Source of the DNA: Mikania micrantha | Taxonomy: Eukaryota; Streptophyta; Magnoliopsida; Asterales; Asteraceae | Length of the DNA: 64,000 nucleotides | Assembly (NCBI GenBank): GCA_009363875.1 | Contig: CM018690.1 | Coordinates: 32,594,800 to 32,658,799 of the forward strand | Reading direction: 5' to 3' | In this document: positions 13,201 through 24,496 of the stretch, piece by piece | Numbering within the stretch: the stretch's first letter is position 1 | How the letters are laid out: the number at the start of each line of letters is the position of its first letter | Position numbers and translations under genes: made by a program | Notes under the pieces: model-generated | What the model was told of the DNA's origin: nothing | Databases searched by the model: none | The model's input: only the letters and a program-made list of their open reading frames with translations

Positions 13201-13287
13201 CTTGAATCTTGATTTGTGTAGGATGATTTTGGGAAGAAGGTAGATGAGGTAGAAGAAGAATGGAAGAGATAGAAGAAGCAGTAGCAT
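10283..13287 (-). CDS. Cytochrome P450, CYP71 clan (CYP71/CYP83-like), copy 1
   Basis: Two exons: 12394-13287 (298 codons) and 10283-10891 (202 codons plus stop), joined in phase 0 across a 1502-bp GT..AG intron, give a 500-aa protein of normal family length. Visible are an N-terminal hydrophobic anchor (residues 1-22), a proline hinge PPGP (31-34), the I-helix oxygen-activation motif AGTDTS (303-308), ExxR (E360, R363), a PERF motif (about 415-418) and the haem loop FGAGRRICPG with axial Cys442. All key residues are present, so it should be an active ER-bound monooxygenase using P450 reductase. CYP71-clan enzymes mostly act in specialised metabolism (terpenoids, phenylpropanoids, aldoximes); the substrate cannot be read from sequence. 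The intron position, between HIKGMIM and DVLVAGT, is the conserved A-type site. The intron is filled with nested transposons. It is a tandem paralogue of the gene at 21101-24441. Confidence 0.95.
10991..11292. mobile_element. hAT-like MITE, target duplication TTGAAGAG
   Basis: A 302-bp element starts TAGAGGTGTGCAAACCGG and ends GTGGATCTCTA. Perfect 8-bp direct repeats TTGAAGAG flank it (10983-10990 and 11293-11300). The terminal repeats match only in their outer five bases. The core is degenerate AACCGGTT-type sequence. It lies in the intron of P450 copy 1. Confidence 0.8.
11543..12198. mobile_element. hAT-like element with CAGGGG termini, target duplication CTAATTTT
   Basis: A 656-bp element opens with CAGGGGCGGCCCAGG and closes with GGCCACCCCTG. 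Perfect 8-bp duplications CTAATTTT lie at 11535-11542 and 12199-12206. It carries a further MITE in its middle. No transposase frame is visible. Confidence 0.85.
11756..12136. mobile_element. MITE nested in the CAGGGG element
   Basis: It begins TAGGGGTGTTCATTAG and ends near GAACACCGTCC, with a core made of degenerate CCGAACCGAA repeats. This is the same type as the MITEs at 33128 and 37832. No target duplication could be found, so the right end is approximate. Confidence 0.6.
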
Positions 13288-13314
13288 GGTTAAAGATGTT
13301 TTGTGAACCTCAAA

Positions 13315-13340
13315 CTAGTGGTTTTGGTTATATGCAGAGT
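13315..13340 (-). promoter_or_regulatory. Putative TATA region of P450 copy 1
   Basis: On minus, CATATAACC (about 13324-13332) sits some 40 bp before the ATG at 13287. The sequence from there to the ATG aligns with the same interval of P450 copy 2 (TATAAC, then CAAAACCACTAG versus CAAGAACTACCA, then TTCACAA). This supports a shared proximal promoter. Confidence 0.45.
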
Positions 13341-15203
13341 ATATGAAGGTACGCTCGGTTATTGAGTTTACTTACGCTATGTTACTGAGTCTACGAAAGA
13401 AGAAAAAAAAGGAAAAGAAATAAACATTTCCTTTCAAATCGGAAAGAAATGAAACTAAATAATTTTGTCCAGTTTTTCTTCCACTTTCTTATTTATTATG
13501 CGGGGTCTTAGTTTTAGGGCCTTACATTCCCTTTTGCATATACTTGGTGTGCTTGTTGTCGCTTGTGATGGTTGGGGATATATGCTTCGTTGCAGGATGG
13601 AGAATTGTAGTCTTACATGAAAACCGTTGGTTTTGTTTCGTTAGATTATTTAAGGATACTTTCCTATTGTTTTGATTGATCGTTATAATGCCATAAAGGG
13701 TTATGTGCTTAGTTGTTCCATATGGCTTGCTTATTTGATATAATGCTTCTAACGGTATGAGTTCATGTGTTTCGTGTTGCGTTGAGTGCTTGATATAATG
13801 CCATAAATGGTTATGCGTTTTTTCCCGATAAAAAGTCTGTTACTTGTTTATGCAGGGTCGTTTGGTATATGTTTTTGTTTAATAAGCTTGAGAAAACAAA
13901 AATAAATAATTAAATAATAATAATAATAAATTAAAATTAAAGAAAAAAATAAATAAATAAGAAAAAAATATTGAAGTTTTGAGCCGGAGGACTCCTATGA
14001 AGCAACCTCTTTATTCAATCAATAGATAGGGGTAAGGTGTGTTTCTTATATCTTTCCCTTCCTAGACCTCACTCGAAGTGAGATTTTAACTGAGTATGCT
14101 TATTGTTGTTTCTTTACACTTCCTTTCCTTTCCCTACTTAAATGAAACTCGAGAAGACAAATATGTTATTTTCTTTTCCTTTTTTCGTTAAATGAAACTC
14201 AAGAACACAAACATGTTTTTTTTTTTTTTTTTTTTCAATCCTTAAATAGACTCGAGAACAAAGCGTTAAGGAGAGAAAACAAGGAACTGAAAGAAGAAGG
14301 AAACATCTTTGTATTTTTAAGTTTCATTTAGAAAATAAATAAAGAATAAAAATGTTGTGTTCCTGAGTTTCACTTGAAAAAAAACAAAATAAATTTAAAA
14401 AAAAACTAGACAAAATTATTTAAGATTATTATTTTTTTTCATGTTATTTCCTTGATAATAAGGAGAAGACGAGAACCGTTAATGTAAGATAAGAATCATG
14501 AATGATGGCCATACCGTATGACTCCATGCATGATTGGTGATGGGTTTTTTGGAAAAAAAGTTAGCTTAGCTAAGTGATGATGTTGACCGACGAAAATTGA
14601 AGTCATAAAAACTTACGAATAAATTAAAAAATATTGCTACCATACAATACATATAGAAAAATATGGTGATATTTTCTGATAAAAATATGCAGGTATGTAT
14701 TAAAAAATAAATATTTAATATACTAACATTGAGTTAACGATATTTTAACCCTACAAATATTGCTATTACTAAAAAAAAGTAAAGAAAAGTACTGATAAAA
14801 TAGGATCAGTGAAAACAAAAGGTCATGACAGCAACATGTAACGCAACTATATCGCCATAAGTATTTTAATTATCTATTTGATATAAAAAAGTAAAAAAAA
14901 AATATTCAAATTAACTAAATTAAAAAAAATAAAATATTTCTTTTAATTTTTACTTTTATCATCGTCATCGGAACCGCTTTTTACAAGCTTCAACATTTTA
15001 TGGGATAACCCTCCAAGGCTCCAAGCATGGGCGAAGCTTCATTGGGGCTTCGGAGACCCATCTTTTTCTGTCCGTAATTTTAATTTTTCGATCAAAATGT
15101 TATTTTAGTTAAAAATAGTGGTTTTGCCACTCTTATTTCAAAAAATCAAAATGTATTCTGAGCTTCAAAAATTTCCACCCCTCACTTCGACCAAACTCCG
15201 CCA
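13341..15203. other. AT-rich intergenic stretch
   Basis: No gene. A block with ATAATGCCATAAA and GGTTATG occurs near 13687 and 13796. At 14140-14370, AAATGAAACTC(G/A)AGAA blocks occur as direct copies and again inverted (CCTGAGTTTCACTT), suggesting a decayed hairpin element. The rest is poly(A/T)-rich. Confidence 0.4.
13981..14120 (+). mobile_element. SINE 3' part, TS-like, 5' truncated
   Basis: The run GAGCCGGAGGACTCCTATGA, then AGCAACCTCT, AGATAGGGGTAAGG, CTAGACCTCACTCGAAGTG and a TTGTTGTTT tail follows the order of the 3' body of plant TS-type SINEs, which end in a TTG repeat. No pol III boxes precede it, so it looks 5' truncated. Confidence 0.55.
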
Positions 15204-15410
15204 TTGCCTCCAAAAGGTGGTGTAGTGGTTAGAGTGGAGGAGAGACTACCTAGAGGTATCAAGTTTAATCCTCACTGGAGCAATTTTCCTTGGAGACCAC
15301 CGACCCAGTTGCTTGCAGCTGCGATTTACCTGTTCTCCTTGGTTAGTCGGGTATCAAGAGGACTTGAATGTTTATCACGTAAGTAGGTTCTCACGGTTAT
15401 CAAAAACATT
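15204..15410 (+). mobile_element. tRNA-derived SINE (plus strand)
   Basis: The head carries a box A-like GGTGTAGTGGTTAGAGTGG (from 15217) and a degenerate box B (GGTATCAAGTTTAATCC, 15256-15272). The tail reads GTAAGTAGGTTCTCACGG. A second, truncated copy of that tail lies at 22700-22790. No target duplication was resolved. Confidence 0.5.
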
Positions 15411-15747
15411 TTATAGGATGTCTTGACTTCTTTTATAGGAAGTCTTAGATTAGAGTATAGTATAATTCAAAATATTGTTCTGTTTTATTTATGGGTTTTT
15501 TTTTTTTTTGGCTTAAAGTGAAATAATGATCTATTTGATTGGATGATATTGGTGTAAAAAAAAGTAGTTTCCCAATAATATATGCGAGGCTTGAATTTAG
15601 TGTCATTAAATTACTCTAAAGAAGTTTTAGCCATATAATAGCAACATCAATGCGTATCGTGTTGATACGTAGGGTGCTGAAAACTCAAAAAAAAATTACT
15701 TTATTCTTAACGGCACAAAAAGTTAGTCAATTAATTAAATTCACAAG

Positions 15748-15962
15748 TTTTTTTTTTGAACGGCTTCAGGCTGAACGACTGATTTAAGTCCAAACGGGCA
15801 CACCTCCAAGGGCAGGCCCAGTCGTCACCCCTTCGCCCACCAGATAAGCGGAAACCGGATAAATCCGTAAACCCTCTCCCCTGCTCAGGTTTGAACCCCT
15901 GACCTAATGAGGTGCAGCTTCTCCCCTTCATTGCAATACCGTTAGGCTAGAAGCCCTTTGGT
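15748..15962 (-). mobile_element. tRNA-derived SINE (minus strand)
   Basis: Read on minus from about 15962: GGGCTTCTAGCCTAACGGTA contains box A (15938-15949), and GGTTCAAACC (15888-15897) is box B about 40 bp downstream. The body ends in a poly(A) run seen as T's at 15748-15757. It is the same family as the copies at 16950-17180 and 23257-23394. Sequence just to the right (15963-16190) looks like a second, decayed copy. Confidence 0.75.
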
Positions 15963-16190
15963 ATTAGCCCTAATCTATATGGCTAAACATCCTTCTTTGC
16001 AATACCGCTAGGCTATGAAAGTGGTTTCCCAATAATATATTCACAAGTTAACTTTCTTTTTTTTGAACAACGATATTTTTCGCCTTTTTCTACTATGAGA
16101 CTAGAACACTCAACCTATTTTAGAGAGGACACATTAACACACCTTAGTACCATAGAGACAAATACCTTTCGGTACAAGTTAACTAGTGAC

Positions 16191-16935
16191 AAGCTTTATA
16201 GGATTTAGCTATAAATATCACATACGTGACGATATTTTTTTTCAAATATACCACAGATGTGTGACCCTAAATTAATTTTTAAATTATAAATATGTTTTAC
16301 TTATTTACGTTATATTTCTTTTATAATTTTACTTTATAAAATTTAAACTTTACCTAGAAGTTCTTTGCATTATTTAACGAACCAAAATTTAATTTTTTTA
16401 ATAATCTTATAAAATATTAAAAAAAAAATGATTTAACATTTTACTTCAAACTAGAAAAAAATAAAATTATTTACTATTGATTTAACGTGTAATCAAAATT
16501 TTAATCTAGATAATATATTTTTAATTTTTTTTATAATTATTTGACGCTCACATTGTTTAACCTAAATTGTATTTATTATTAAAACTATTATGTGTGTGTA
16601 TTGTTAAATTCTTTTAAAAGCGTTATTATTATTATTATTTTTTTTTTTCATTTTTTTAACGTTTTCATTTTCTTTTAAAATAAACTTACGCTTTTAGTTT
16701 TACAAAGTTTGGTGATTTATTTTTATTTTATTCTTTATAATTAACTTAACGTACATTTTTTTTTTTACTAATTTTTAAAACATCACGTTTCTATATCAAT
16801 CAATCTATCGATGTTTTGGCATGAATTTCAATGAAACTTTTTGTTGATACGTTAGGCCAATAATTGCACATCGACAGTATTATTTTCCCTCGCAACTACG
16901 TTTGGCTATTAGTACCCACCACCTCCTAATCACTA
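16191..16935. other. AT-rich intergenic stretch
   Basis: Very AT-rich, with runs of T and A and a short TTA/ATT microsatellite near 16624-16645. No gene, RNA or clear element seen. Confidence 0.5.
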
Positions 16936-16949
16936 TACGTAAACATCAC

Positions 16950-17180
16950 TTTTTTTTTAACGGTATTTGATCTCAACGTGTAAACCACTGATTTATAGGG
17001 CATGTCACTAAAGTCTAGTTACCATGACCTCCGTTGAGACCCCACCACCATCCCAGGAGGAAACCGTACAGGAAAACCCCCTGACCTCCTAAGCCTCCCA
17101 TTTCGTCTTGGGAGGGATTTGAACCCGTGACCTCTCACAGAGAAGCCAAAGGGGTAACCATTAGGCTAGAAGCCCTTGGT
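16950..17180 (-). mobile_element. tRNA-derived SINE with 14-bp target duplication
   Basis: On minus it starts ACCAAGGGCTTCTAGCC. Box A TAGCCTAATGGT is at 17157-17168, box B GGTTCAAATCC at 17115-17125, and the element ends in poly(A), seen as T's from 16950. Perfect direct repeats TACGTAAACATCAC flank it at 16936-16949 and 17181-17194. This is the best-preserved SINE in the window. Confidence 0.9.
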
Positions 17181-17244
17181 TACGTAAACATCACATGAAC
17201 AATTAAAACTATCGCTTCTCTTTATATATATATATATATATATA

Positions 17245-19927
17245 TGTAACACCCCAGCCCGACTAGGACTGACATGTCATCTTTACAGAGTCATATCAAA
17301 AACATAATTCCATAAATCCTTAAATATTATGATTTTTAACAACTTACTACCAATATACACAAGAGTTTATCATCTATATTTATTTGTATAAATATCTTTT
17401 TATACTCTCGAGCACTCTTCACTATCTCATCTCTTATTGTCTTGATAACCTGGGTACAAGAAGGAAAACACAAAACGTACGTCTGAGCAAAATAATTTAT
17501 CTTGCCCAGTGAGCGGATAGAAGGAAATAAAATGGCTTCTTTTATTTTTTATTTTTTTAAATGTTTCGAGTTTTCATAAATCAAAACAGATAAAATAAAC
17601 AAATAAATTTAAATATTAATATAACCTCAAAGATGTATAAACTTATATTTTTGAATCAAAAATATAAAATCTGAATGTATAAACATGTATTTTTAAATCA
17701 GAATGTACCCGAAGTCCCAGAAGGTTCATTTAATTTCAAAAGTTAATGCAGGGTAGCTAGCCCATACATCCAGACGCAAATGAAGTGTGGGCAAATCACA
17801 CCAATCATTCACCAGATAACATATATATTCATTTTCCCTAGGATCGATCCATACGCCTCCAGAATGTACATAATGTACCAGAATGCCCATTGAGCCAGAT
17901 TGAGACGCCGTGAACTTAACGTACTGTCACGGTAAGTACTACATCATTCTATGCCACAATGATGTACCTGGGGTCAACTCCTCAGGTGGTGACAGACTTG
18001 GGTATAAGATTTTAAATAACATAATATATATTCATACCAAAATCTAATATCAAATAAATCTGAACTTATAACTTGAAGTAATCAAAATAATTACTTGCAA
18101 ATTAACAAAACTTGTCACTTGTAAACATGCAAGTTTGTAGACTTGTAAATAAGTAAACTTGTAAACTCGTAAGCATGCAATCCCGTAAACATGCAGACTC
18201 ATAAACTTATAAACTCATAAACAAGTAACTCACAAACATGTAAACTCATAACATATAAATAACAAATTTTGTAAACTATATGTGTGTATATATATATAAA
18301 CTATTTTTAAAACACTTAAAACTTTAAACCATAATTTACAATCGAACTTCATACGAAACATAAACATAACAACATAATTTAAAACAGAATAAAATCAGAA
18401 TAACAAAACTTAATACGAAACATTAATAAGAATCAGATGCACGAAGGCCAATTGGTACATATCAAAAGAAAGAGATTAGACTATCCGTACCTTAAACGAT
18501 GATCGCAAAACTGAGATAACAGATTACGTCTAGAGATCATAGAATCTTAAGGTTGCTTCATCTTCCTCCGTATGTGTCTTAGTGAATTATTAGTTTGTGT
18601 TTTACCCAATATTGTATTCTATGTATGCTGCGCCTTCATCTATTTTTATATAGAGGTTAATTTGCTTGTTGCCAAAGAAATTACAAGATAAGTTTGCTAC
18701 GTGCAATACTTAAAGAAATAAGGGTGTACATTTTCATGTTGATGGTTTTGTAAAATTGTTCCACGCATGTATACATATTTTGTATGAAAAATATTCATTT
18801 GATTAGTTTAATATTATTATTAGTTTTAGTTAAATTCTTGTACTTAACTTCTAACTTTTTATATATGATGTGTTATAAAATTATAAATATACGGGTAGGA
18901 CCTGCTCATTTTTTTCTACGTTTCGACCTAAGTTTCGTTAAAAACGGATCACGGTCAAATATAATATATTTTATCATTACAAATAATAAGTTTTATCTTA
19001 TTAAAGTTTCGGATATTACAATATATGTGTGTGTGTAACCCTTATCCTATCACTTCATTATAATCATTACTTTTATTTAGTATTATTGTAATTGGTTTTC
19101 TATTTTTTTTAATTAAAGCCTTATATTATACAATAAAAAAACATAATTTATTTATTTCTAACAAAACAAATAAACACGTTACATATAAAGTAATATGTCA
19201 AATCCTAACTCATTCAAAACCATGTTTTAACAATTCTACTAGTTATCAAAAAGAATCACATGAATTTTCTCATAACTTCTTAAATTACATGAATCCATCC
19301 CAGTTCGATTTCAATTAAACATCATTGTAACTAGTAGTTTGGTTTTTTTAAACACACAACAAACATCCTTTCATAGTTTCTATCTCGTTTTAGCATTCAA
19401 TTTCACAATCTGATATAAGCCCTAATCTTGCTCGTCACATGAACTTACAATCTAATCAAACAAGAAGCTAAACTCACTTACTAGTTGTTAGGAATCACCA
19501 AAATACAGGATTAGGCTCTCAATTCCGAAATTTGACTAAGAATCAACAAGAATCAAGATTTGAGAACTAGGTTTTTAAGAGTTCTTCTTCTATGGTCTCC
19601 CGTCTCCCCCACGTCCAACATGCATACGTATTCCAAAGAATTCTGGTTTTTGACCAAGTCAAAGCCTTTTTATTTGTTTAAAACTCCAAGTTTGCCTATT
19701 TGGCAATTTTAGTCCGTCACCATTTTAATTAATTAACTCACTTAGCTAACTAATCAAGCTAGTTGCTGTTAATTCTGCTACCTCAAATGTTATTATATTA
19801 TTATCATAATATAATATATACACATAATAACATTTATTTATTAAAACACACTTGACCATTAAAACCGGTCATTTTAATGTTGCTCCATGCTCATTATCTC
19901 GAATATCGAGGGTTGTATAATGTTACA
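17245..19927 (-). mobile_element. Probable solo LTR of a Ty3/gypsy element
   Basis: A 2683-bp block begins TGTAACACCCC and ends ATGTTACA, so its ends form the short inverted repeat TGTAACA/TGTTACA typical of chromovirus LTRs. No gag-pol sequence adjoins either end. An ATATA microsatellite abuts the left end and hides any target duplication. On minus there is a donor-like TTTAAG|GTACGG (18491/18490) and an acceptor-like TTTTGCTCAG (ending 17483), the same order as the splice pair in the LTRs at 41-64 kb. Small ORFs inside are not believable genes. The strand is inferred from that similarity. Confidence 0.6.
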
Positions 19928-19948
19928 CATTTGAAAATAATTAAATAA

Positions 19949-20450
19949 TCAACAACTAAAAAAAATTAACAAACAAATTAAGTGAGTAATACCTTTACAG
20001 AAGTTGTAAAGACTATTTCGTGAAACTTTGTTAAACATGCTTAAATATTTGTCCCAATAACCACTATATGCCGTTTGCCAACTATGGAATGACACTCGTA
20101 TACTTTGTAGAGATGTGAAGCATTCCAAACCTGTTGCATCCACTTTTTGTTGAAAATACGAAAAACCACTTTCCTTTTAGCTTACTATTGGAGTACGTAA
20201 ATTGCGACTCATTCTAAAACGAAGTTTAAAATGCTTGTCGTTATAACTTAGATCTTCACTAAAATGATCTTCAACAAGGCCTTTGTTTTTACAATCACGG
20301 TTTATTCTATTTCGCCATAACACTTTCGTAAAGTTTTATTCAATATTAGCCATGACGGTTGTTACTGTTGCTTGAACGACACATGAAAACATGATGCTCC
20401 TTCAACCAAATCAGATGATAACGATCTCATTATTTCTTCCTCCCAACTCA
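19949..20450 (-). pseudogene. PIF/Harbinger transposase relic
   Basis: On minus, from a degenerate start near 20450 (MSWEEEIMRSLSSD), frames broken by stops read RFRMSRNL near 20200 and then FSYFQQKVDATGLECFTSLQ and KVSRNSLYNFCKGI (about 20160-19985). These match the N-terminal half of plant HARBI1/ALP1-like PIF transposases. The DDE catalytic part is missing: the piece stops close to the end of the LTR at 19927, which may have cut it. At least five in-frame stops make it non-functional. Confidence 0.65.
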
Positions 20451-21100
20451 TTTTTAGTGGATTGTAATAGTTTTTTAGAGAGAAGAATGGTTAATTTAAA
20501 GAGAAGAATGATTAATTTATAATAGATTGTAATAGTTGAATTTTTTTACCATTGATGATTTTTATATTTAAATTTCCAACGGTCACAATCGTTCAACCGT
20601 GACCACGGACACATCAGGGCTCTTCACGCCCAATATGTATTTGTTTGAATCCGCGATGGGGGCGTGACCAAGGGTTAACCGAATAGTTTATGAACATAAA
20701 TAAACGAACACTATGTGTGTTCATGTTCATTCATTTAATTAAACAAGCACAAATTTTATGTTAGCGTTAATTCATTTATCAAATAAACGAGCATCAATGG
20801 ATGACTTGCTAATATAAACTCATAATAAACGGTTCGCGTGCTGATTTTAGGTAGGTTGACCCTTGGGTTCCCTATCCGACCGGGCCAGCCGGTCCGGTTT
20901 TTAAAACAATGGATGACATGCTAATATAAACTCTTAATATATCTTTAACTAGGTGATACTATGTGACTACACTTTTTATCAGTAGAATATTTTGGTAATT
21001 TCTTTAGCATTTGGGTATTTTGTCAACTTCAAGCAAGTAATTTTCCATAAAAATATCTTATCATAACATATCATACAAAAGTTTAGATAATAATAATCTT
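20451..21100. other. Intergenic stretch with degenerate repeat fragments
   Basis: Directly upstream of the PIF relic is a region with TTTCCAACGG and GGGGGCGTG blocks resembling the flank of the Myb-like relic at 34 kb. At 20690-20810 there is a fragment related to the MITE at 29103-29693 (CGAATAGTTT(A/G)TGA). At 20860-20912 there is a CCGGTCCGGTTTTTAAAACA tail like the MITEs at 24497 and 36286. No gene. Confidence 0.45.
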
Positions 21101-24100
21101 TCAATAGTACACATGAGCTTGAAGGCAAAGTTCATTTCTTTTGTACATGGTTATCCCAGGCAAGGCATCCATGTCTATATCTTCTATCCTCATGGCATCA
21201 GGCAAACCCCAATCAAACAAGTAAACAAGATTAGCAAGTAAAAGCTCCACCATAACAACTCCCATTGACATTCCTGGACATATTCTTCTACCAGCCCCAA
21301 ATGGAATCAGCTCAAAATCATTACCCTTGAAGTCAATACAACTACCCACAAACCGGTCCGGGTTGAAGTCGTCAGGGTTTTCCCAACACTCGGGATCTCT
21401 CCCGACGGCAAATGCATTCACATAAACCATGGTTTTCTGTTTGATGTCATAGCCGTGTAAAACAACCTCTTTTGTTGTTTCTCGAGGCACGAGAAGAGGA
21501 GATGGAGGGTATAGCCTCAGGGTCTCTTTTATCACTGCCTTTAGATAAGTGAGTTTGGGAAGATCATCTTCCTCTATTTTAGCCTTATTTCCAATCACAT
21601 TTCTTACTTCTTCTTGTGCTTTCTTCATTACTTTAGGGTTCTTCATTAGAGTTGTCATTGACCAAACCACAGTTGCTGCACTCGGATCGGTCCCGGCTAC
21701 TAACACATCCTAAATTAATATGAAAAATGTAGACCATTAGACATTGGAGAAAATGTACGTTTAGATTCAATGAATTGAAGTAGCTAGACAACTGTTTAGC
21801 TTCACTGAAAACTGATGAGTTCATTTGTATCTGAATTCCAATTGATGGAACTTAAAAGCCAAAGGGTTTGGTTGGGCAATCAAGTGGTCTTAATTAGATC
21901 TTGGAGGAATCAGAAAGACTATGCCTATAATGGAATCCAACCGGCCGGTTCACTGGTCAGAGTGGATTTAAGTCTTTTTTTTTCCCACCAAAGTCCAAAA
22001 ATGAAACATTAAAAACAAAGCTTGTATTTTTTTTGGCGTGATTAATTAATATATGTTTGTTTGAATGTGTGTATAGTTTTATAATATTTTTTGAATTTTT
22101 ATATATTTATCGTAGAGAATTTTCAGAGCACGGACACTATATAATCACCGGATAAATTGAAAGTCATGGATCACGCTTTCAAATCAAACTATTTGTGGTT
22201 CACTCAAATGTTTGATCGGATAAAATTTAATTCGAATCAAGAACGAGTATGAAAACTTTATGTGAATTCGTGAATGAACCAGTGAGTCAATTTTCATCGA
22301 TCAATTTCTGGATACACAGGAGTTTCGAAACTGCCTCCAGGATCTGCCCCTTGGACCCCGCTAACCGGGGGCGCTGCCCCCGGACCCCTGCAACCCTCAT
22401 TAAATCATTAAACCTTAAACAAACGTGCACCCCACACCCACCTTGTTTAATGAATTTCATGATTCATGTTGATCGATAAAATTAATCTAATTACACTAAA
22501 ATATCCAACATTTATTATGTCATCTGTTTTTGAATCCGGTCCAACTAGTGAGAAGTAAGACGTCCAATTTAACATCTGGTTTGGTTATAAAAATGTTGAT
22601 TAATTATTCACATGATATTATGTTACCATAGAGAACAAGATCGATTCCATGATACCTAGGCTAATCTAACTATTTCAAGTATTAATAGTTTCAAAAGCAA
22701 AAACTTATTCCTTTCGGTTAGTCGAGTATTAGGTGGACCCAAGAACTTACGATGTAAGTCGGTTCTCACAGAAAAAAATGTACAAACTTAAGTAAAAATT
22801 TATTTAATGACTCCTAGTTTTCATATTAGTCAATGTAAGCCCCTACTTACACAAGGCCAAATAGTAGAAAATATTGTTTTTTTCTTTCGCATTTATTCAA
22901 GGACTTGTCTCGTTTTATAGCAAAACCCCTCTTAAATCTTAAAGTTATAAATGTAGCCCACTAATTATCGATAAATACTATTTTAATTCTATTATTTTGT
23001 GTATCATTTAACTAAAGTAAATTATGATCCAAACCAATTTCACTGAACCTTTGTTGTTTCTACCCCACAAATTTTGAGCTTACTCGTTTTGGCCTGACTT
23101 GTTTGTGCCCCCTCTCCTCCCAAAAAAAAAACAAAGATCCGTCATTGAGTCAATATAATTTCACATGAAAAACATTGGTACATGAAAGAAAATTTTATTT
23201 TATTTTATAATATATATGATTGTAGTTATCTGTTATAGGAGAATTCGTCAAGATAAATTTTTTTTTTGAACTATAGAGGATCTTTGCGTGTTAGTCACCG
23301 GAAACCAGACGATGTGTTCAAGGTCGATTCCTCGACTGCCGTGACACCGTACCCCAAATAAGCCAGGAACCGCTAGGCTAAAAGCCATTGGTTAGTCGAG
23401 ATAATTAACATAGCCGCACCGGCCCACACTAAACTTATTAATCAAGGATTTCATGTCAAATTTTAAAACAAAGATTGCTTCAGAAATGCGAATAACTTGA
23501 AGGGATATATTCATATTATGCCAAAATAGAGAGCATAAACGGCTTACCAAGAACATGGCTTTTATGTGGTTGTGAGTGAGGCTGAAGACTTTATCTTTCA
23601 TAAGCCGTAGTAAAATGTCAATGACATCCTCTTCTTCCTCAACAGGCTTGCGGTTTCGCGGGTCGAGGTGTTCGTCGATGAGTTGCTGGTAAAACAAATC
23701 AAAATCTTGGAAGCATTTATGTAGCCGATCCATCTTGCCAGTGAACCTATCAACCAAACCAACAAAAGGCAGACCAGCCCAAATATCTGATGCATAAAGG
23801 TCTCCAATATTAGCCTGAAGTTCATCAAGTAGCCCAAGAACCTTAGTCCTTTCATTTCCATCTTGGAACGTCTTGCCAAAAGTGACTCTCATCATGACAC
23901 TACTTGTCACACTCTTCGCGAGTTCATTCAAGTTTACATTTTTAGACCCAAGTGCTAGACTGCGTATCATATTCATCGCGTTTGAGACCTCATCTTCGCG
24001 AATAACCCTAAAAGATTGTACCCTTTTGGTGCTTAATAGATGAGATACAAAAATCTTTCTCATCTCTTTCCACTTGTCTTTGCAAGGGGAGAATGCTACA

Positions 24101-24441
24101 TCTAACCCATCATAAGAAAACTTTTGGCTGCCAACCAATGTAGGCCTGCTGCAAAAGTCAATATCTTGAGTCTTTAAGACTTCTTTCGCTAGGCTTGCGG
24201 ACGATATAACTATTGTTGGGATGAAACCAAAGCGAAGAGATATGATCGGGCCATAGGCTTTTGAGAGTTGCCAAAAGGATGTATGGAGGCTTGATTGATC
24301 GATTTGGTGCAAGTTACCGATGAAGGGTAGTCCACGAGGACCGGGTGGGTTCAATCTTGATTTGGTCTTGATGATTTTGGGAAGAAGGTAGAGGAAAGAT
24401 AGGAGGGGGAGAAATAGAAGAAACAAAGAAATTTGTTCCAT
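21101..24441 (-). CDS. Cytochrome P450, CYP71 clan (CYP71/CYP83-like), copy 2
   Basis: Exons 23548-24441 (298 codons) and 21101-21709 (202 codons plus stop) flank an 1838-bp GT..AG intron at the same place and phase as copy 1, giving 500 aa. Residues 1-22 are a hydrophobic anchor, PPGP is at 32-35, ExxR is E360/R363, the PERF-region motif is PDRF, and the haem loop FGAGRRICPG supplies Cys442. One oddity: the I-helix motif reads AGTDPS, so the normally conserved threonine at 307, which helps protonate haem-bound oxygen in most P450s, is proline. The reading frame is otherwise clean. The protein is closely related to copy 1 (shared LVPRETTKE, DFELIPFGAGRRICPG and LFDWGLPD blocks). The substrate is unknown. 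Its promoter is interrupted by a MITE just behind the TATA box. Substituted-I-helix P450s may retain, reduce or change activity; sequence cannot say which. Confidence 0.94.
21710..23246. other. Intron of P450 copy 2, repeat fragments
   Basis: A GC-rich hairpin-like block (GGGGGCGCTGCCCCCGGACC, 22368-22387) stands out from the AT-rich surroundings; such blocks are often seen in plant repeats. A SINE tail fragment lies near 22705-22790 and a CCGGTCC...GGTTATAAAAATG fragment of the 24497-type MITE near 22535-22597. No exon-like sequence. Confidence 0.45.
23257..23394 (-). mobile_element. tRNA-derived SINE in intron of P450 copy 2
   Basis: On minus, GGCTTTTAGCCTAGCGGTTC contains box A (23369-23380). 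A weak box B (GAATCGACC) and a poly(A) tail follow. Near-perfect direct repeats GTC(A/G)AGATAA flank it (23247-23256 and 23395-23404). It is the same family as the SINEs at 15748 and 16950. Confidence 0.7.
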
Positions 24442-24479
24442 TAGGTGAGATCTTGTGAAACTTGCATTGGTAGTTCTTG

Positions 24480-24487
24480 TTATATAG
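24480..24487 (-). promoter_or_regulatory. TATA box of P450 copy 2
   Basis: On minus CTATATAA lies 39 bp before the ATG at 24441, at nearly the same place as in copy 1 and with similar sequence between it and the ATG. A MITE begins about 10 bp upstream. Confidence 0.6.
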
Positions 24488-24496
24488 ACTAAATAT

